Below, piece by piece: positions 7,997 through 16,080 of a stretch of 29,824 nt of DNA. Origin of the DNA: an uncultured Oscillibacter sp. (lineage in GTDB: Bacteria; Bacillota; Clostridia; Oscillospirales; Oscillospiraceae); the NCBI GenBank assembly GCA_946494635.1, contig CAMMCS010000004.1:1-29824 (forward strand), in the 5' to 3' direction. Numbering within the stretch: the stretch's first letter is position 1; the number at the start of each line of letters is the position of its first letter. The notes beneath the pieces were generated by a model. That model saw only the letters and a list, made by a program, of their open reading frames with translations. It had not been told where the DNA came from and searched no databases. The position numbers and the translations under genes are program-made.

Positions 7997-9964
7997 ATGA
8001 ATCGCATGGAAAGACGGCGCTATCTGATTCTGTGCCAGCTGGCAGAGGCGAACCGGTACATCGCCAGCAAGGATATCGCGGAGAAGCTACATACCACAGA
8101 CAGGACTGTCCGCAAGGACCTGGCGGCCATCCACCCCAGGATGGAGTCCCTGGGCATCCGGATCTGCAAAAAGGTGGGGCTTGGCTACCGGATGGCCCCG
8201 GAGAGCGTGGAGGTCTTCCGCAGGCTGGGGGAAACGGCGCTGACTCAGGGCGGGGATTCTATACAGGCCCAGCGGTTCCACTACCTGGTTCAGCGGCTTC
8301 TGGCCGCGGAGGAGCCCCTCAAGAGCATCGATCTGGCGGATGCACTGTTCGTCTCCCAGACGATTGTCAGCGGGGAGCTCCGCCAGGTGCGGCGCCATTT
8401 CGCGGAATTTGGCCTGGCCGTGGAGAACATTCCCGCCCATGGGATCCGCCTGACGGGGGCGGAGCAGCACATCCGCTCCTGCATGATCAGTGAATATGCG
8501 GCGGCGGTGCCGCTGCAGGATGGCCGGAGGTTTATCGGCCCGTTCCAGGAGCTCTTTTCCACGCCTGGGGAGGAACTGCTGAACGCTGTTCGGGCCGCCG
8601 CCCGCAGTGTGCTGAAAAGCGAGGACGGGAAGCCGTATTTCATCGCGGAGGATCACATCCAGAGCATTATCCTGGCGATTCTGCTGTCGCTGAACCGGCA
8701 GGGGCGGGAGATGCCCTTTACAGAGCGGGAGATCTATGAGACCCGTCTGACCCGTTCCTTCCAGGCGGCGCAAAAGCTGCTGGCCACCATCAGCGCAGAG
8801 ACCGGCGTTTGTTTTTCCGAGGCAGAGGAGATCTACCTGGGAAATCTGATCCTGGGCTACCGGACGTTCCTGCGGTTTGGGGAGGTCTCTGTCAAGGAGA
8901 ACTACTACCGGGCACTGAACAACGCCAGCGAGTCCATTATCCAGCTCTATGCGCGCTTCGGTGTGCGGGAGCTGGTGTACGACCGGAATCTGCGGGAGCG
9001 GCTGGCGCTGCACCTGCTCTCCCTGGAGGCCCGGCTGGTGACCGGTATGATCCCGGAGCGGATCATCACCCGGGAGATGGGCTACAGCTTTGTCATGGCC
9101 AGGGAGTTCGCCACGTGCGTGGGGGCCCACCTGGAGAAGATCTATGACTGCACCCTGCATGAGAGCGAGATCGACCGCCTGGCGCTGCTGTTCCTGCCCA
9201 ACATCCCCCAGATCGGGCGGCGGGAAAAGCGGGGGTGCCGGATCGCTGTGGCCTCCCAGACCTATCCCCGGGACATTGCACTGCCCATTGCCCAGCGGCA
9301 CATCAACAGCTGCGAGGGCATGGCGGGGCAGGTCTTTGCCTATGAGGAGTACCAGACCAAGGCCATTGTCCGCAGCGGGTGCGACCTGCTGCTGACGGAT
9401 ATTCCGGAGAGCCGCTTTGCCGGATTTTCCGGTGATATACTCCCCTATTATTTTGACCTGTCCGAGGAGGACGCCCGGGCGGTGCAGGGCTGGTACAACG
9501 GAAAGGACGAGATCTGGCGCCAGCTGCGGGCCTGTTTCCGGCAGGAGCTGTTTTTCAGCCAGTGCGAGGCCTCCTCCCGGGAGGAGGCCCTGACGCTGGC
9601 GGAGCGCCTGCTGGAGGACTCCGGCGCTGCGGACTGCAGCCTTTACCGGGATCTCTTCCAGGCCAGCTGCCACCGCCTGACGATCTCCGACAACGGGATC
9701 GGCTTTGTCAAAACCGCTTTTATCTACGGGGAACAGACCTTCTGCGGGGTCTTCCGCTTTCGGGAGCCTGTGGCGTGGAACGCGTCCCAGCTGAAGCTTT
9801 TGCTGATCCTGAGCACCGGCTTTACCTCACCGGAGGATTTCCTGCTGTTCAACGGATGGCTGGAGACACTGCTGGCGGACCGGAACGCCCAGCTGCCGGA
9901 GGCCGCCCTGACAGATTTTGGGGCCTTTATGGCCTGGCTCCGGGACTACTTTATGAAACACTGA
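7997..9964 (+). CDS. PRD-domain transcriptional regulator (MtlR/LicR-like)
   Basis: A 655-residue regulator. An N-terminal HTH (about 9-65, with TTDRTVRKDL) and a second Mga/HTH unit (about 93-155) are followed by two PRD domains (about 195-300 and 310-405), an EIIB-like segment (about 412-475) and an EIIA-like segment (about 515-655). ATG at 7997 is preceded by AAGGAGG. By eye only one of the four expected PRD phospho-histidines remains (H339). The other positions read A227, L284 and L398. The EIIB cysteine position lies in AVASQ, and the EIIA motif GIAIPH reads NGIGFVK. No PTS genes lie nearby, and the gene sits inside the decarboxylase operon. It probably activates that operon in response to something other than PTS phosphorylation. 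Confidence 0.85.
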   Translation: MNRMERRRYLILCQLAEANRYIASKDIAEKLHTTDRTVRKDLAAIHPRMESLGIRICKKVGLGYRMAPESVEVFRRLGETALTQGGDSIQAQRFHYLVQRLLAAEEPLKSIDLADALFVSQTIVSGELRQVRRHFAEFGLAVENIPAHGIRLTGAEQHIRSCMISEYAAAVPLQDGRRFIGPFQELFSTPGEELLNAVRAAARSVLKSEDGKPYFIAEDHIQSIILAILLSLNRQGREMPFTEREIYETRLTRSFQAAQKLLATISAETGVCFSEAEEIYLGNLILGYRTFLRFGEVSVKENYYRALNNASESIIQLYARFGVRELVYDRNLRERLALHLLSLEARLVTGMIPERIITREMGYSFVMAREFATCVGAHLEKIYDCTLHESEIDRLALLFLPNIPQIGRREKRGCRIAVASQTYPRDIALPIAQRHINSCEGMAGQVFAYEEYQTKAIVRSGCDLLLTDIPESRFAGFSGDILPYYFDLSEEDARAVQGWYNGKDEIWRQLRACFRQELFFSQCEASSREEALTLAERLLEDSGAADCSLYRDLFQASCHRLTISDNGIGFVKTAFIYGEQTFCGVFRFREPVAWNASQLKLLLILSTGFTSPEDFLLFNGWLETLLADRNAQLPEAALTDFGAFMAWLRDYFMKH

Positions 9965-9967
9965 ACC

Positions 9968-9983
9968 GGCGGGTTGACCCGCC
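9968..9983 (+). repeat. Small intercistronic hairpin
   Basis: GGCGGG-TTGA-CCCGCC forms a 6-bp stem between the regulator stop codon and the small membrane peptide gene. No T-run follows. It may only adjust mRNA stability. Confidence 0.4.
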
Positions 9984-10003
9984 TCCAGAAAGGAATCCAG
10001 ACT

Positions 10004-10132
10004 ATGAACGTGATCCTCTACGCACTGGCCACATATCTGGCCATGGCGGCAATCTCCCTTGCGGTTGTGGGGGTGATTGTCCTGGTGAACCGCCTGACTG
10101 CCTCTAAGGGGAAGGAGGACTCCGCGCCATGA
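10004..10132 (+). CDS. Small single-helix membrane subunit, OadG/MmdD-like
   Basis: A 42-residue open frame with a ribosome binding site (AAAGGA, 9 bases upstream of ATG). One transmembrane helix spans about residues 4-28, followed by a short charged tail (NRLTASKGKEDSAP). The stop overlaps the next start as ATGA, and the SD of the next gene (GAAGGAGG) lies in its last codons, so the two are translationally coupled. Oxaloacetate and methylmalonyl-CoA decarboxylases carry a small gamma/delta subunit with one N-terminal helix that holds the soluble subunits on the Na+ pump. Position just before the pump gene and topology match that role. The tail is much shorter than usual, and homology cannot be shown for so short a peptide. 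Confidence 0.75.
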   Translation: MNVILYALATYLAMAAISLAVVGVIVLVNRLTASKGKEDSAP

Positions 10133-11352
10133 CGGAACTGCTTGCGCAGCTGTTTCCAGGCATCAGCACCTTTTTTGCCATGGACGCCACGGTGGCAGTG
10201 GCCCGTGTGGTGCTGATTCTCCTGGGCTTTATCCTGGCCTACTATGGCTTCAAGCGGACGCTGGAGCCCCTGATCATGGTGCCCATGGGCATTGGCATGA
10301 TCGCCGTCAACGCCGGCATGATGTTCCTGAATACCGGCGTCATCGGCAACATGTTTGTGGACCCGCTGGTGTCCGATCCAGCGGCGCTGATGGATATTAT
10401 GCAGGTGAACTTCCTGCAGCCTATCTATAACCTGACTTTTTCCAACGGATTGATCGCCTGCCTGGTGTTCATGGGCATCGGCGCCCGCAGCGAGATCAGC
10501 TATCTTCTGGCCAAGCCCTGGTCCTCCATGATCATCGCCATCTGCGCGGAGCTGGGCACCTTTGTCACCCTGGCGGTGGGCGTCATGGCCTTCGGCCTGA
10601 CGCCGGGGGAGGCGGCGGCCTCCGCCATCATCGGCGGCGCCGACGGCCCCATGGTCCTCTTCACCTCCCTGATGCTGGCACCGGACCTGTTTGTGCCCAT
10701 CTCCATCATCGCATATCTGTATCTGAGCCTGACCTATGGCGGCTACCCCTTCCTCATCAAGCTGTTCATCCCCAAGAAGTACCGGGGCATCGACATGTAT
10801 GTGGAGGTGCCGGAGGTCTCCCAGAAGTCCAAGTTCATCTTCATCGTGGTCACCTGCTTTGTCCTCTGCCTGCTGCTGCCGGTGGCCTCCCCGCTGATTT
10901 TCTCCTTCTTCATCGGCATGGCCGTGAAGGAGGCCAACATCAACAAGTACACAGAGCTTCTGGAGGAGGGGCTGTCCTACTTCGCCACCTTCTTCCTGGG
11001 GGCGATCCTGGGCGTGCTCTGCGAGGCGTCCACCATCCTGAATCCCACGGTGCTGGTGATCCTGATTCTGGGGATTCTGGCGCTGGCGATTTCGGGGATC
11101 GGGGGCCTTCTGGGCGGGCTGGCCCTGTACTGGGTCCACAAGCGCAGGGGGGAGGACTTCAATCCCCTCATCGGCATCGCGGGGGTGTCCTGCGTGCCGA
11201 CCACCGCCAAGCTGGCCCAGCACGCGGCCATGGACGAAAATCCCTTCGCCATGATCCTGCCGGTGGCCATGGGGGCCAACATCTCCGGCGTCATCACGTC
11301 GGCCATCGCCGCAGGCATCTTTGTAAGCACCATTCAACTGATCGCTGTTTAA
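10129..11352 (+). CDS. Na+-transporting decarboxylase beta subunit (OadB/MmdB/GcdB family)
   Basis: A 407-residue integral membrane protein with about 9-11 hydrophobic segments. It catalyses decarboxylation of carboxybiotin coupled to Na+ export. Family hallmarks: PLIMVPMGIGMIAVN (47-61), VFMGIGARSEIS (113-124), IIGGADGPMVLFTS (167-180) and GANISGVITSAIAAG near the C-terminus. The aspartate in GGADGP (about D172) corresponds to the essential Asp203 of Klebsiella OadB, as I recall it. It follows the OadG-like peptide with an ATGA overlap and is followed at 20 bases by the biotin carrier. This is the energy-conserving step of the operon. The family is clear; which CoA ester feeds it depends on the carboxyltransferase. 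Confidence 0.94.
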   Translation: MTELLAQLFPGISTFFAMDATVAVARVVLILLGFILAYYGFKRTLEPLIMVPMGIGMIAVNAGMMFLNTGVIGNMFVDPLVSDPAALMDIMQVNFLQPIYNLTFSNGLIACLVFMGIGARSEISYLLAKPWSSMIIAICAELGTFVTLAVGVMAFGLTPGEAAASAIIGGADGPMVLFTSLMLAPDLFVPISIIAYLYLSLTYGGYPFLIKLFIPKKYRGIDMYVEVPEVSQKSKFIFIVVTCFVLCLLLPVASPLIFSFFIGMAVKEANINKYTELLEEGLSYFATFFLGAILGVLCEASTILNPTVLVILILGILALAISGIGGLLGGLALYWVHKRRGEDFNPLIGIAGVSCVPTTAKLAQHAAMDENPFAMILPVAMGANISGVITSAIAAGIFVSTIQLIAV

Positions 11353-11371
11353 TCTGAAGGAGGAACACAAT

Positions 11372-11581
11372 ATGGAGATCAAAGCGCGTATTCCCGGAAC
11401 CATCATCGCTGTCAACGCCGCCGTGGGCGACACCGTCAAGGCCCGCGGGGTCCTGGCCACACTGGAGGCCATGAAGATGGAGCAGCCCATCGCCTGCCCC
11501 ATTGACGGTGTGGTCAAGGCCGTCCAGGTCCAGGTGGGAGACAAGGTCAAAACCGGGAGCACCCTGTTCGTGGTGGAGTGA
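11372..11581 (+). CDS. Biotin carboxyl carrier protein, minimal biotinyl domain
   Basis: A 69-residue protein consisting only of a biotinyl/lipoyl domain. The biotinylation motif EAMKM is at 32-36, so K35 should carry biotin; GDTV, PIDGVV and GDKVKTGS are the expected flanking turns. Decarboxylase carriers such as GcdC and MmdC usually have an N-terminal Ala/Pro-rich arm of tens of residues; this one lacks it completely, so the whole protein must shuttle. Ribosome binding site GAAGGAGG is well placed. It carries the carboxyl group from the carboxyltransferase to the Na+ pump. No biotin ligase gene is seen in the window. Confidence 0.93.
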   Translation: MEIKARIPGTIIAVNAAVGDTVKARGVLATLEAMKMEQPIACPIDGVVKAVQVQVGDKVKTGSTLFVVE

Positions 11582-11629
11582 GCGGCCGCGCAGGCGGAGG
11601 CGATTTCCCCCGGAGCGGGAAAAGACAGA

Positions 11630-11664
11630 CAGCGCGGGCGGGGATTTCCCGTCCGCGCTGTTTT
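11630..11664 (+). terminator. Terminator of the decarboxylase operon
   Basis: CAGCGCGG pairs with CCGCGCTG, extended by a G-T pair and CGGG/CCCG, followed by TTTT. It lies between convergent genes. The complementary strand has a T-rich stretch after the same stem, so it may also stop the kinase transcript arriving from the other side. Confidence 0.8.
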
Positions 11665-11698
11665 CCGCCTGTATGCCGGCCCCGCGCTCCGGATGCAC

Positions 11699-12730
11699 TC
11701 AGCTTCTGGGAGCTGCGGCCATGCCGGGATGCGCCTGCCCAGCGCCCCGCTTGATGGGCAGAACGATCTCCACCGTGCAGCCCATCCCCAGGGTGCTGTA
11801 CACCCGAAGGCCGTAGTCCCGGCCGAACAGCAGACGGATCCGCTCGTTGATGTTCTGCAGGGCGATGCCGCTGTGGCGGCGCTGCGGCTCTCCGGAGCCG
11901 CCGGTATGGGGGGTGTCATCCCGCATGGAGGTATTCAGCCGGTCCATCTGCTTCTGGGACATGCCTGCCCCGTGGTCCGCCACGGAGAGGATCAGCCGGG
12001 AATCGGTCAGCTCCAGGCTGATATCCAGATACTCCTTTTCCCGGTCTGAGTCGTGAAGGCCATGAAGCAGGGCGTTTTCGATGATGGGCTGGATGGTCAG
12101 CCGGGGCAGCAGGCACTGCAGGATAAACGGCCGGTCCGACTCGTCCATACTGATGCGGACCTGGTATTTTTCCCCAAAGCGGTAATTCTGGATTTTCATA
12201 TAGGCGGACACGTTCCGCAGCTCGTCCTCCACCGTCACCAGATGCGTGGCCCGGCTGATGCTGTAGCGGAAAAACTCCGACAGGGCCCGGGCCATATCGG
12301 CAATGGGGCGGTTCCCGTCCACAATGGCCTGACCCCGGATGCACTCCAGCGTGTTGTACAGGAAGTGGGGATTGATCTGACTCTGCAGGGCGTCCAGCTC
12401 CGCCTGGCGGAAGGCCGCCCGCATGTCATACTCCCGGTCGATGATGGCCTGGAACCGGTCCAGCAGGGCGGTGGAATCTGCCTCAGGAACCTGCTCGTCC
12501 AGAGAAGCAAGCACCGCGGAGGTGGTTTTCTTCAGATGCAGCAGGGGCAGAAGCAGAAAGCGATAGGAGACGTAGAAGGAAAAAACAATGCAGAAAAGCT
12601 GAAAGAGCAGCAGCCCGAGGAGCAGCTCTGTCCGGGAGGGCTGAAACAGCCCGACCGCAGCCACGCAGAGGGAGGAGAACACCAGCAGGAGGCTGCTGAT
12701 GATGTAATAGAGATTGACCTGGCCTTTCAT
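11699..12730 (-). CDS. Sensor histidine kinase, YesM/LytS type
   Basis: A 343-residue membrane sensor kinase. Two transmembrane helices (about 8-28 and 36-60) are separated by only a few residues, so there is no extracellular sensor domain. A cytoplasmic linker (about 62-110) leads to the His_kinase box QSQINPHFLYNTLE with phospho-acceptor H122. The ATPase has its N-box PIIENALLHGL (N219), G-box DHGAG (252-256) and GIALQNINERI. It lies 19 bases after the response regulator, forming a YesMN pair. With no outside domain it must sense via the membrane or a partner. The double ATPase in the same operon, or a nearby binding protein, is a candidate input (inference). Confidence 0.92.
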   Translation of the reverse strand: MKGQVNLYYIISSLLLVFSSLCVAAVGLFQPSRTELLLGLLLFQLFCIVFSFYVSYRFLLLPLLHLKKTTSAVLASLDEQVPEADSTALLDRFQAIIDREYDMRAAFRQAELDALQSQINPHFLYNTLECIRGQAIVDGNRPIADMARALSEFFRYSISRATHLVTVEDELRNVSAYMKIQNYRFGEKYQVRISMDESDRPFILQCLLPRLTIQPIIENALLHGLHDSDREKEYLDISLELTDSRLILSVADHGAGMSQKQMDRLNTSMRDDTPHTGGSGEPQRRHSGIALQNINERIRLLFGRDYGLRVYSTLGMGCTVEIVLPIKRGAGQAHPGMAAAPRS

Positions 12731-12749
12731 AGCGGCAGTACCCCCGTAT

Positions 12750-14309
12750 TCAGCCGAACATGCGTCGGTAATCCGTCGGCGCCACGCCGTAGTACTTTTT
12801 GAAGATCTTGCAGAAGTACTTCACATCGCTGTAGCCGCACTGGGCGGCGATCTCCTGGACACGGACGTTTTTGCCCAGCAGGTATTTGGCCCGCTCCATC
12901 CGCAGTCGGAGGACATAGTCCTTGAAATTGGTGTCCATCTTGGACTTGAAATACTCGCTGAGATAGCCGGGCGTCAGATAGGCGGCCCTGGCCACCTCCT
13001 CCAGAGACAGGGCACCGGAGAGATGGGCGGAGATATAGTCAGTAATGCGGTCAATGGTGTGGTCGGTCACGCTGCGCTGCTTTTCGACCTCGACCTTCAC
13101 CCGCTGCACAAGCTCTGTGAGATAGGACTGCAAATGCTGCACGGAGGCGCAGTTCTCCAGCTGGCTGAGGTATTCCTCCTGCTGGATGCTGACCTGGGGG
13201 AACAGGCGGGCTACAGTTTCAAAAAAGGTTTGAAGCAGGCGGGAGGCAAAGGGCAGAAGCAAAAACACCTCCTCGTCCAGGATCTGCCACCGGTCAATGA
13301 CAGCCGCCATCCGCTGCTGGAGCCAGTCTCTGGTGGGGGCGTCGGCAGATTCGCAGAGGGCCTGGGCCAGGGCGTTGGTGCTGAGGCGGTCCACTGGATA
13401 GGCCTCCTCCAACGGGTCTGCGTGAAAATCCAGCACATAGAAAAACTGGCTTTTCAGCGACCGCTGGGCGAACACGGCCCACAGGACCTGCCTGCAGGTG
13501 TCCTGAAAAAGGACAAAATCCTCACAGGCGTGGCTCACACCCACGGTCATCGGCGCAGTGGACTGCTGCAAAAAGGACTGCAGCAGACCTTCCAGCTGGG
13601 CCTGCACTGCGCCCGCCGCCGCGGGGGAGTAATTGAGGAGCGCAATGACATAGGTGCCCCGCTGAAGGGTGAACACCTCGCTGCAAAGAGGGGCGAACAC
13701 GGCGGAGAGCTCTTCCCGCAGCCGCTTTCCCTGGGCGAAGATCTCGCTGAGGGGGACGGAGCCGTCAGCCCGGAACCGGGCCACCACACAGCAGAAGGTT
13801 CCCGGCACAAAATGCAGGGAATAGAACTCGTTGCACACGGAAAGGGGCAGAAGCCTTTCCAGAACCAGACGGTTGAGGAACTGCGCCTTGATGATGGTGT
13901 CGTTCCGGGTCACCTGCCGGGCGGCCGCGGCGCTGGCATCCAGGGCCTCTGTGAGATTTGTGACCAGCCGGCAGAGCTCTCCGTCGTCAATGGGCTTCAG
14001 GAGATAGTCGTCCACGCCGAAGCGCAGGGCCTGCTGGACATAGGAAAATTCGTTATAGCCGCTGATGACCACAAATTTTCCGGCAAACCCGGCCTCCCGG
14101 GCCTGCTGGATCACCTGCAGGCCGCTCAGGATCGGAAGGTTGATATCGGTAAGGACAATATCCGGCGCCAGGTCCGCGATCATCTGCAGGGCGATGCGGC
14201 CGTTGACCGCCTCGCCCACCACCTGGGCGGTGGTCACGCCCTCTTCCAAGATGGAGCGGATCAGGGTGGAAATCAGAGGTTCGTCTTCCACGATTAAGAT
14301 TTTATACAA
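12750..14309 (-). CDS. Response regulator with AraC-type DNA-binding domain (YesN-like)
   Basis: A 519-residue regulator. The receiver domain opens YKILIVEDEP, with phospho-acceptor D55 in TDINLPILSG and the conserved lysine of DDYLLKP at about 105. A long middle region of about 270 residues has no clear motif, as usual for YesN proteins. The C-terminal AraC double HTH includes SLEEVARAAYLTPGYLSEYF and VQEIAAQCGYSDVKYFCKIF. The TTG at 14309 was chosen as start because GGGAG (14319-14323) is 9 bases away. ATGs at 14318 and 14315 sit on or next to that site. The gene overlaps the stop of the upstream ATPase by 8 bases. It probably controls the sugar importer/esterase operon next door, as YesN proteins usually control neighbouring carbohydrate genes. 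Confidence 0.9.
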   Translation of the reverse strand: MYKILIVEDEPLISTLIRSILEEGVTTAQVVGEAVNGRIALQMIADLAPDIVLTDINLPILSGLQVIQQAREAGFAGKFVVISGYNEFSYVQQALRFGVDDYLLKPIDDGELCRLVTNLTEALDASAAAARQVTRNDTIIKAQFLNRLVLERLLPLSVCNEFYSLHFVPGTFCCVVARFRADGSVPLSEIFAQGKRLREELSAVFAPLCSEVFTLQRGTYVIALLNYSPAAAGAVQAQLEGLLQSFLQQSTAPMTVGVSHACEDFVLFQDTCRQVLWAVFAQRSLKSQFFYVLDFHADPLEEAYPVDRLSTNALAQALCESADAPTRDWLQQRMAAVIDRWQILDEEVFLLLPFASRLLQTFFETVARLFPQVSIQQEEYLSQLENCASVQHLQSYLTELVQRVKVEVEKQRSVTDHTIDRITDYISAHLSGALSLEEVARAAYLTPGYLSEYFKSKMDTNFKDYVLRLRMERAKYLLGKNVRVQEIAAQCGYSDVKYFCKIFKKYYGVAPTDYRRMFG

Positions 14310-15846
14310 CCACATCATCTCCCGGTTTGGAGTTGGAGTCTGTGACGACCATGGCAAGGATCTGCTGGGACGTGATATGCGGCGCGCTCAGCATCCCGAT
14401 TACACGGCTGTTGTTTACGACCAGGACGCGGGTACACAGGTTCAGAAGATTGTTGAAGCCGGAAAATTCCAGCACCAGGGCAGCGCCGTCCGCCGCCTTT
14501 TTCCGCAGGATGGACATTACCTCCCCACGGCCCTGCGGGTCCAGATTTTTGAAGGGCTCATTGAGCATCAGCACCCGGAAGGGCATGCTGAACCACCTGG
14601 CCAGCGCCAGCCGCTTCTGCATTCCGGCGCTGAGATGGTGGGCGGAGGAGGACAGGGAGCGGCCGTCCTGCAGATCCAGGAAATCCTGGTACTGCTCCGC
14701 GACGCGGGTTTCCAGCGCCGGAAGGATGCAGCGGGAGGGGAACAGACGGCGCAGATAGGGCAGGGTGATGTTTTGGGCGTATGTAAGCTGCGGCACCAGG
14801 TTCTGATAGTGGTCAGAATCGCTGACGCAGCCGATCCCCGCACTGATCGCGGCGGCGGGGGAGGAGAGGGAGACGGGCTTCCCGCAGACCTGGAAGGAGC
14901 CGGTACAGCGGCCGAACAGGCCGAACAGCCCCTCGCACACAGAAGCCCGGTTGGGCCCCATATTGACAATGCCGACGATCTCCCCTGCGCAGACGTGGAA
15001 CCGCAGGGGCGACAGCAGGCGGGGCACATGCTGCGCCTCCACCCGCAGGACGACCTCCTCCGCGTCAGGGGCGCGCGGAGGCGCCGGGGGCGCCGGCGGC
15101 TCCTCGGCCCGTTCGCCGTTGATGATGGGCATGGCCTGCGCCAGAAGCTCCTGCGCGCTGCGGGGATTTTCCAGTGTGGCGGCGCAGCAGCCCGCCCGCA
15201 GAAAAGAGACCCGGTCCGCAATGTCCAAAACGTTGCGATAGCTGTGGGACGTGAAGAGGATCGCAATGCCGCGGGCCCGGACCCGCAGGAGGATCTGCTT
15301 AAACAGCGCGTTTTCATTTTCGTCCAGCACGGAAAAGGGCTCATCAATCACCAGAAGCCGGGCCTGGTTGGCCACGGCGAAGAGGACGTTGGCAATCTGA
15401 CGGTCCAGAGTGGACATCTGATGCCCTGGGATGGAGGCGCTGAGGGCATCGCTCAGGGAGAACTCCTTCAGCAGCTGGTCGGTATAGCGGTGGGCGTCCG
15501 TGCTGCTGAAGAAGATCCGCCGCTTTCCGTGGAGCCGCAGGGCGATGTTCTCTGCCAGATCCAGCTGGGGGACCACCTCGGGTACCGTCTCCAGCTTGTA
15601 GATGCCCAGGGCGTTGGCGGCGAAGATGGTGGGGAAGCGCACGGGCTTGCCCTGAACCCAGATCCGGCCGCCGTCCGGCTGGATCTGGCCGGTGATGATC
15701 TGCAGCAGCGTGGACTTGCCTACGCCGTTGAGGCCCATCAGCGCATGGATCTCCCGGTCATAAACCGTGAGATTCACATAGTTCAGAAGGGGCGTGTGGT
15801 CAAAGGATTTGGAGATCCAATCCAGCCTGAGAATTTCAGATTTCAT
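14302..15846 (-). CDS. RbsA/MglA-like double ABC ATPase with degraded motifs
   Basis: A 514-residue protein with the tandem layout of sugar importer ATPases (RbsA, MglA). In the first half Walker A GLNGVGKST (38-46), Walker B LLVIDEP (164-170) and H201 are intact, but the signature LSxGQ is replaced by MSTLDRQ (144-150). A proline-rich linker (about 248-263) follows. In the second half the Walker A region reads NMGPNRASV (about 296-304). The Walker B carboxylate is asparagine (VLMLNEP) and the H-loop histidine is missing, though LSAGMQKRLALAR remains. It has no permease of its own, and a conventional RbsA lies at 22412-23923. It is first in an operon with the two-component system, overlapping the regulator. 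It may be a sensory or regulatory ATPase rather than a transporter motor. Confidence 0.85.
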   Translation of the reverse strand: MKSEILRLDWISKSFDHTPLLNYVNLTVYDREIHALMGLNGVGKSTLLQIITGQIQPDGGRIWVQGKPVRFPTIFAANALGIYKLETVPEVVPQLDLAENIALRLHGKRRIFFSSTDAHRYTDQLLKEFSLSDALSASIPGHQMSTLDRQIANVLFAVANQARLLVIDEPFSVLDENENALFKQILLRVRARGIAILFTSHSYRNVLDIADRVSFLRAGCCAATLENPRSAQELLAQAMPIINGERAEEPPAPPAPPRAPDAEEVVLRVEAQHVPRLLSPLRFHVCAGEIVGIVNMGPNRASVCEGLFGLFGRCTGSFQVCGKPVSLSSPAAAISAGIGCVSDSDHYQNLVPQLTYAQNITLPYLRRLFPSRCILPALETRVAEQYQDFLDLQDGRSLSSSAHHLSAGMQKRLALARWFSMPFRVLMLNEPFKNLDPQGRGEVMSILRKKAADGAALVLEFSGFNNLLNLCTRVLVVNNSRVIGMLSAPHITSQQILAMVVTDSNSKPGDDVVV

Positions 15847-15947
15847 ATGGTTCCCCCGCGGATTCAGGCGGCGGGACGGCCCGCCCGTGACAGCGCCGCC
15901 CAGCCCGGCGGGCCGGAGACGGCGAACAGATATTATTTTTACTTATG

Positions 15948-15973
15948 CTATAATATATATATATATATTATAG
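15948..15973. repeat. 26-bp AT palindrome with a -10 box on each strand
   Basis: CTATAAT, then alternating AT, then ATTATAG form a perfect palindrome. Each end contains TATAAT on one strand. On the plus strand the box is preceded by TGC, making an extended -10 (TGCTATAAT, 15946-15954). A second, plus-strand promoter is possible but has no clear -35. Confidence 0.6.
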
Positions 15974-15995
15974 ATGGTGCCGACTGGAAAGACAA
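15967..15995 (-). promoter_or_regulatory. Promoter of the ATPase/two-component operon
   Basis: On the minus strand TTGTCT (15990-15995) and TATAAT (15967-15972) are separated by exactly 17 bases, about 120 bases upstream of the ATPase start codon. The -10 lies at one end of an AT palindrome. Confidence 0.75.
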
Positions 15996-16080
15996 GCAGA
16001 AATTCAGAAGCCGTGGACAGAGGCGGACGCAAAGAGGCGGGGCGCACCCACCCCCCGGCCCCGCGGCATCTCCGAACATT

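Noticed and set aside
9968..9983. The small hairpin before the OadG-like gene as an antiterminator target of the PRD protein
   Set aside because: The stem is only 6 bp, has no T-run or overlapping alternative structure, and the regulator has DNA-binding HTH domains rather than an RNA-binding CAT domain.
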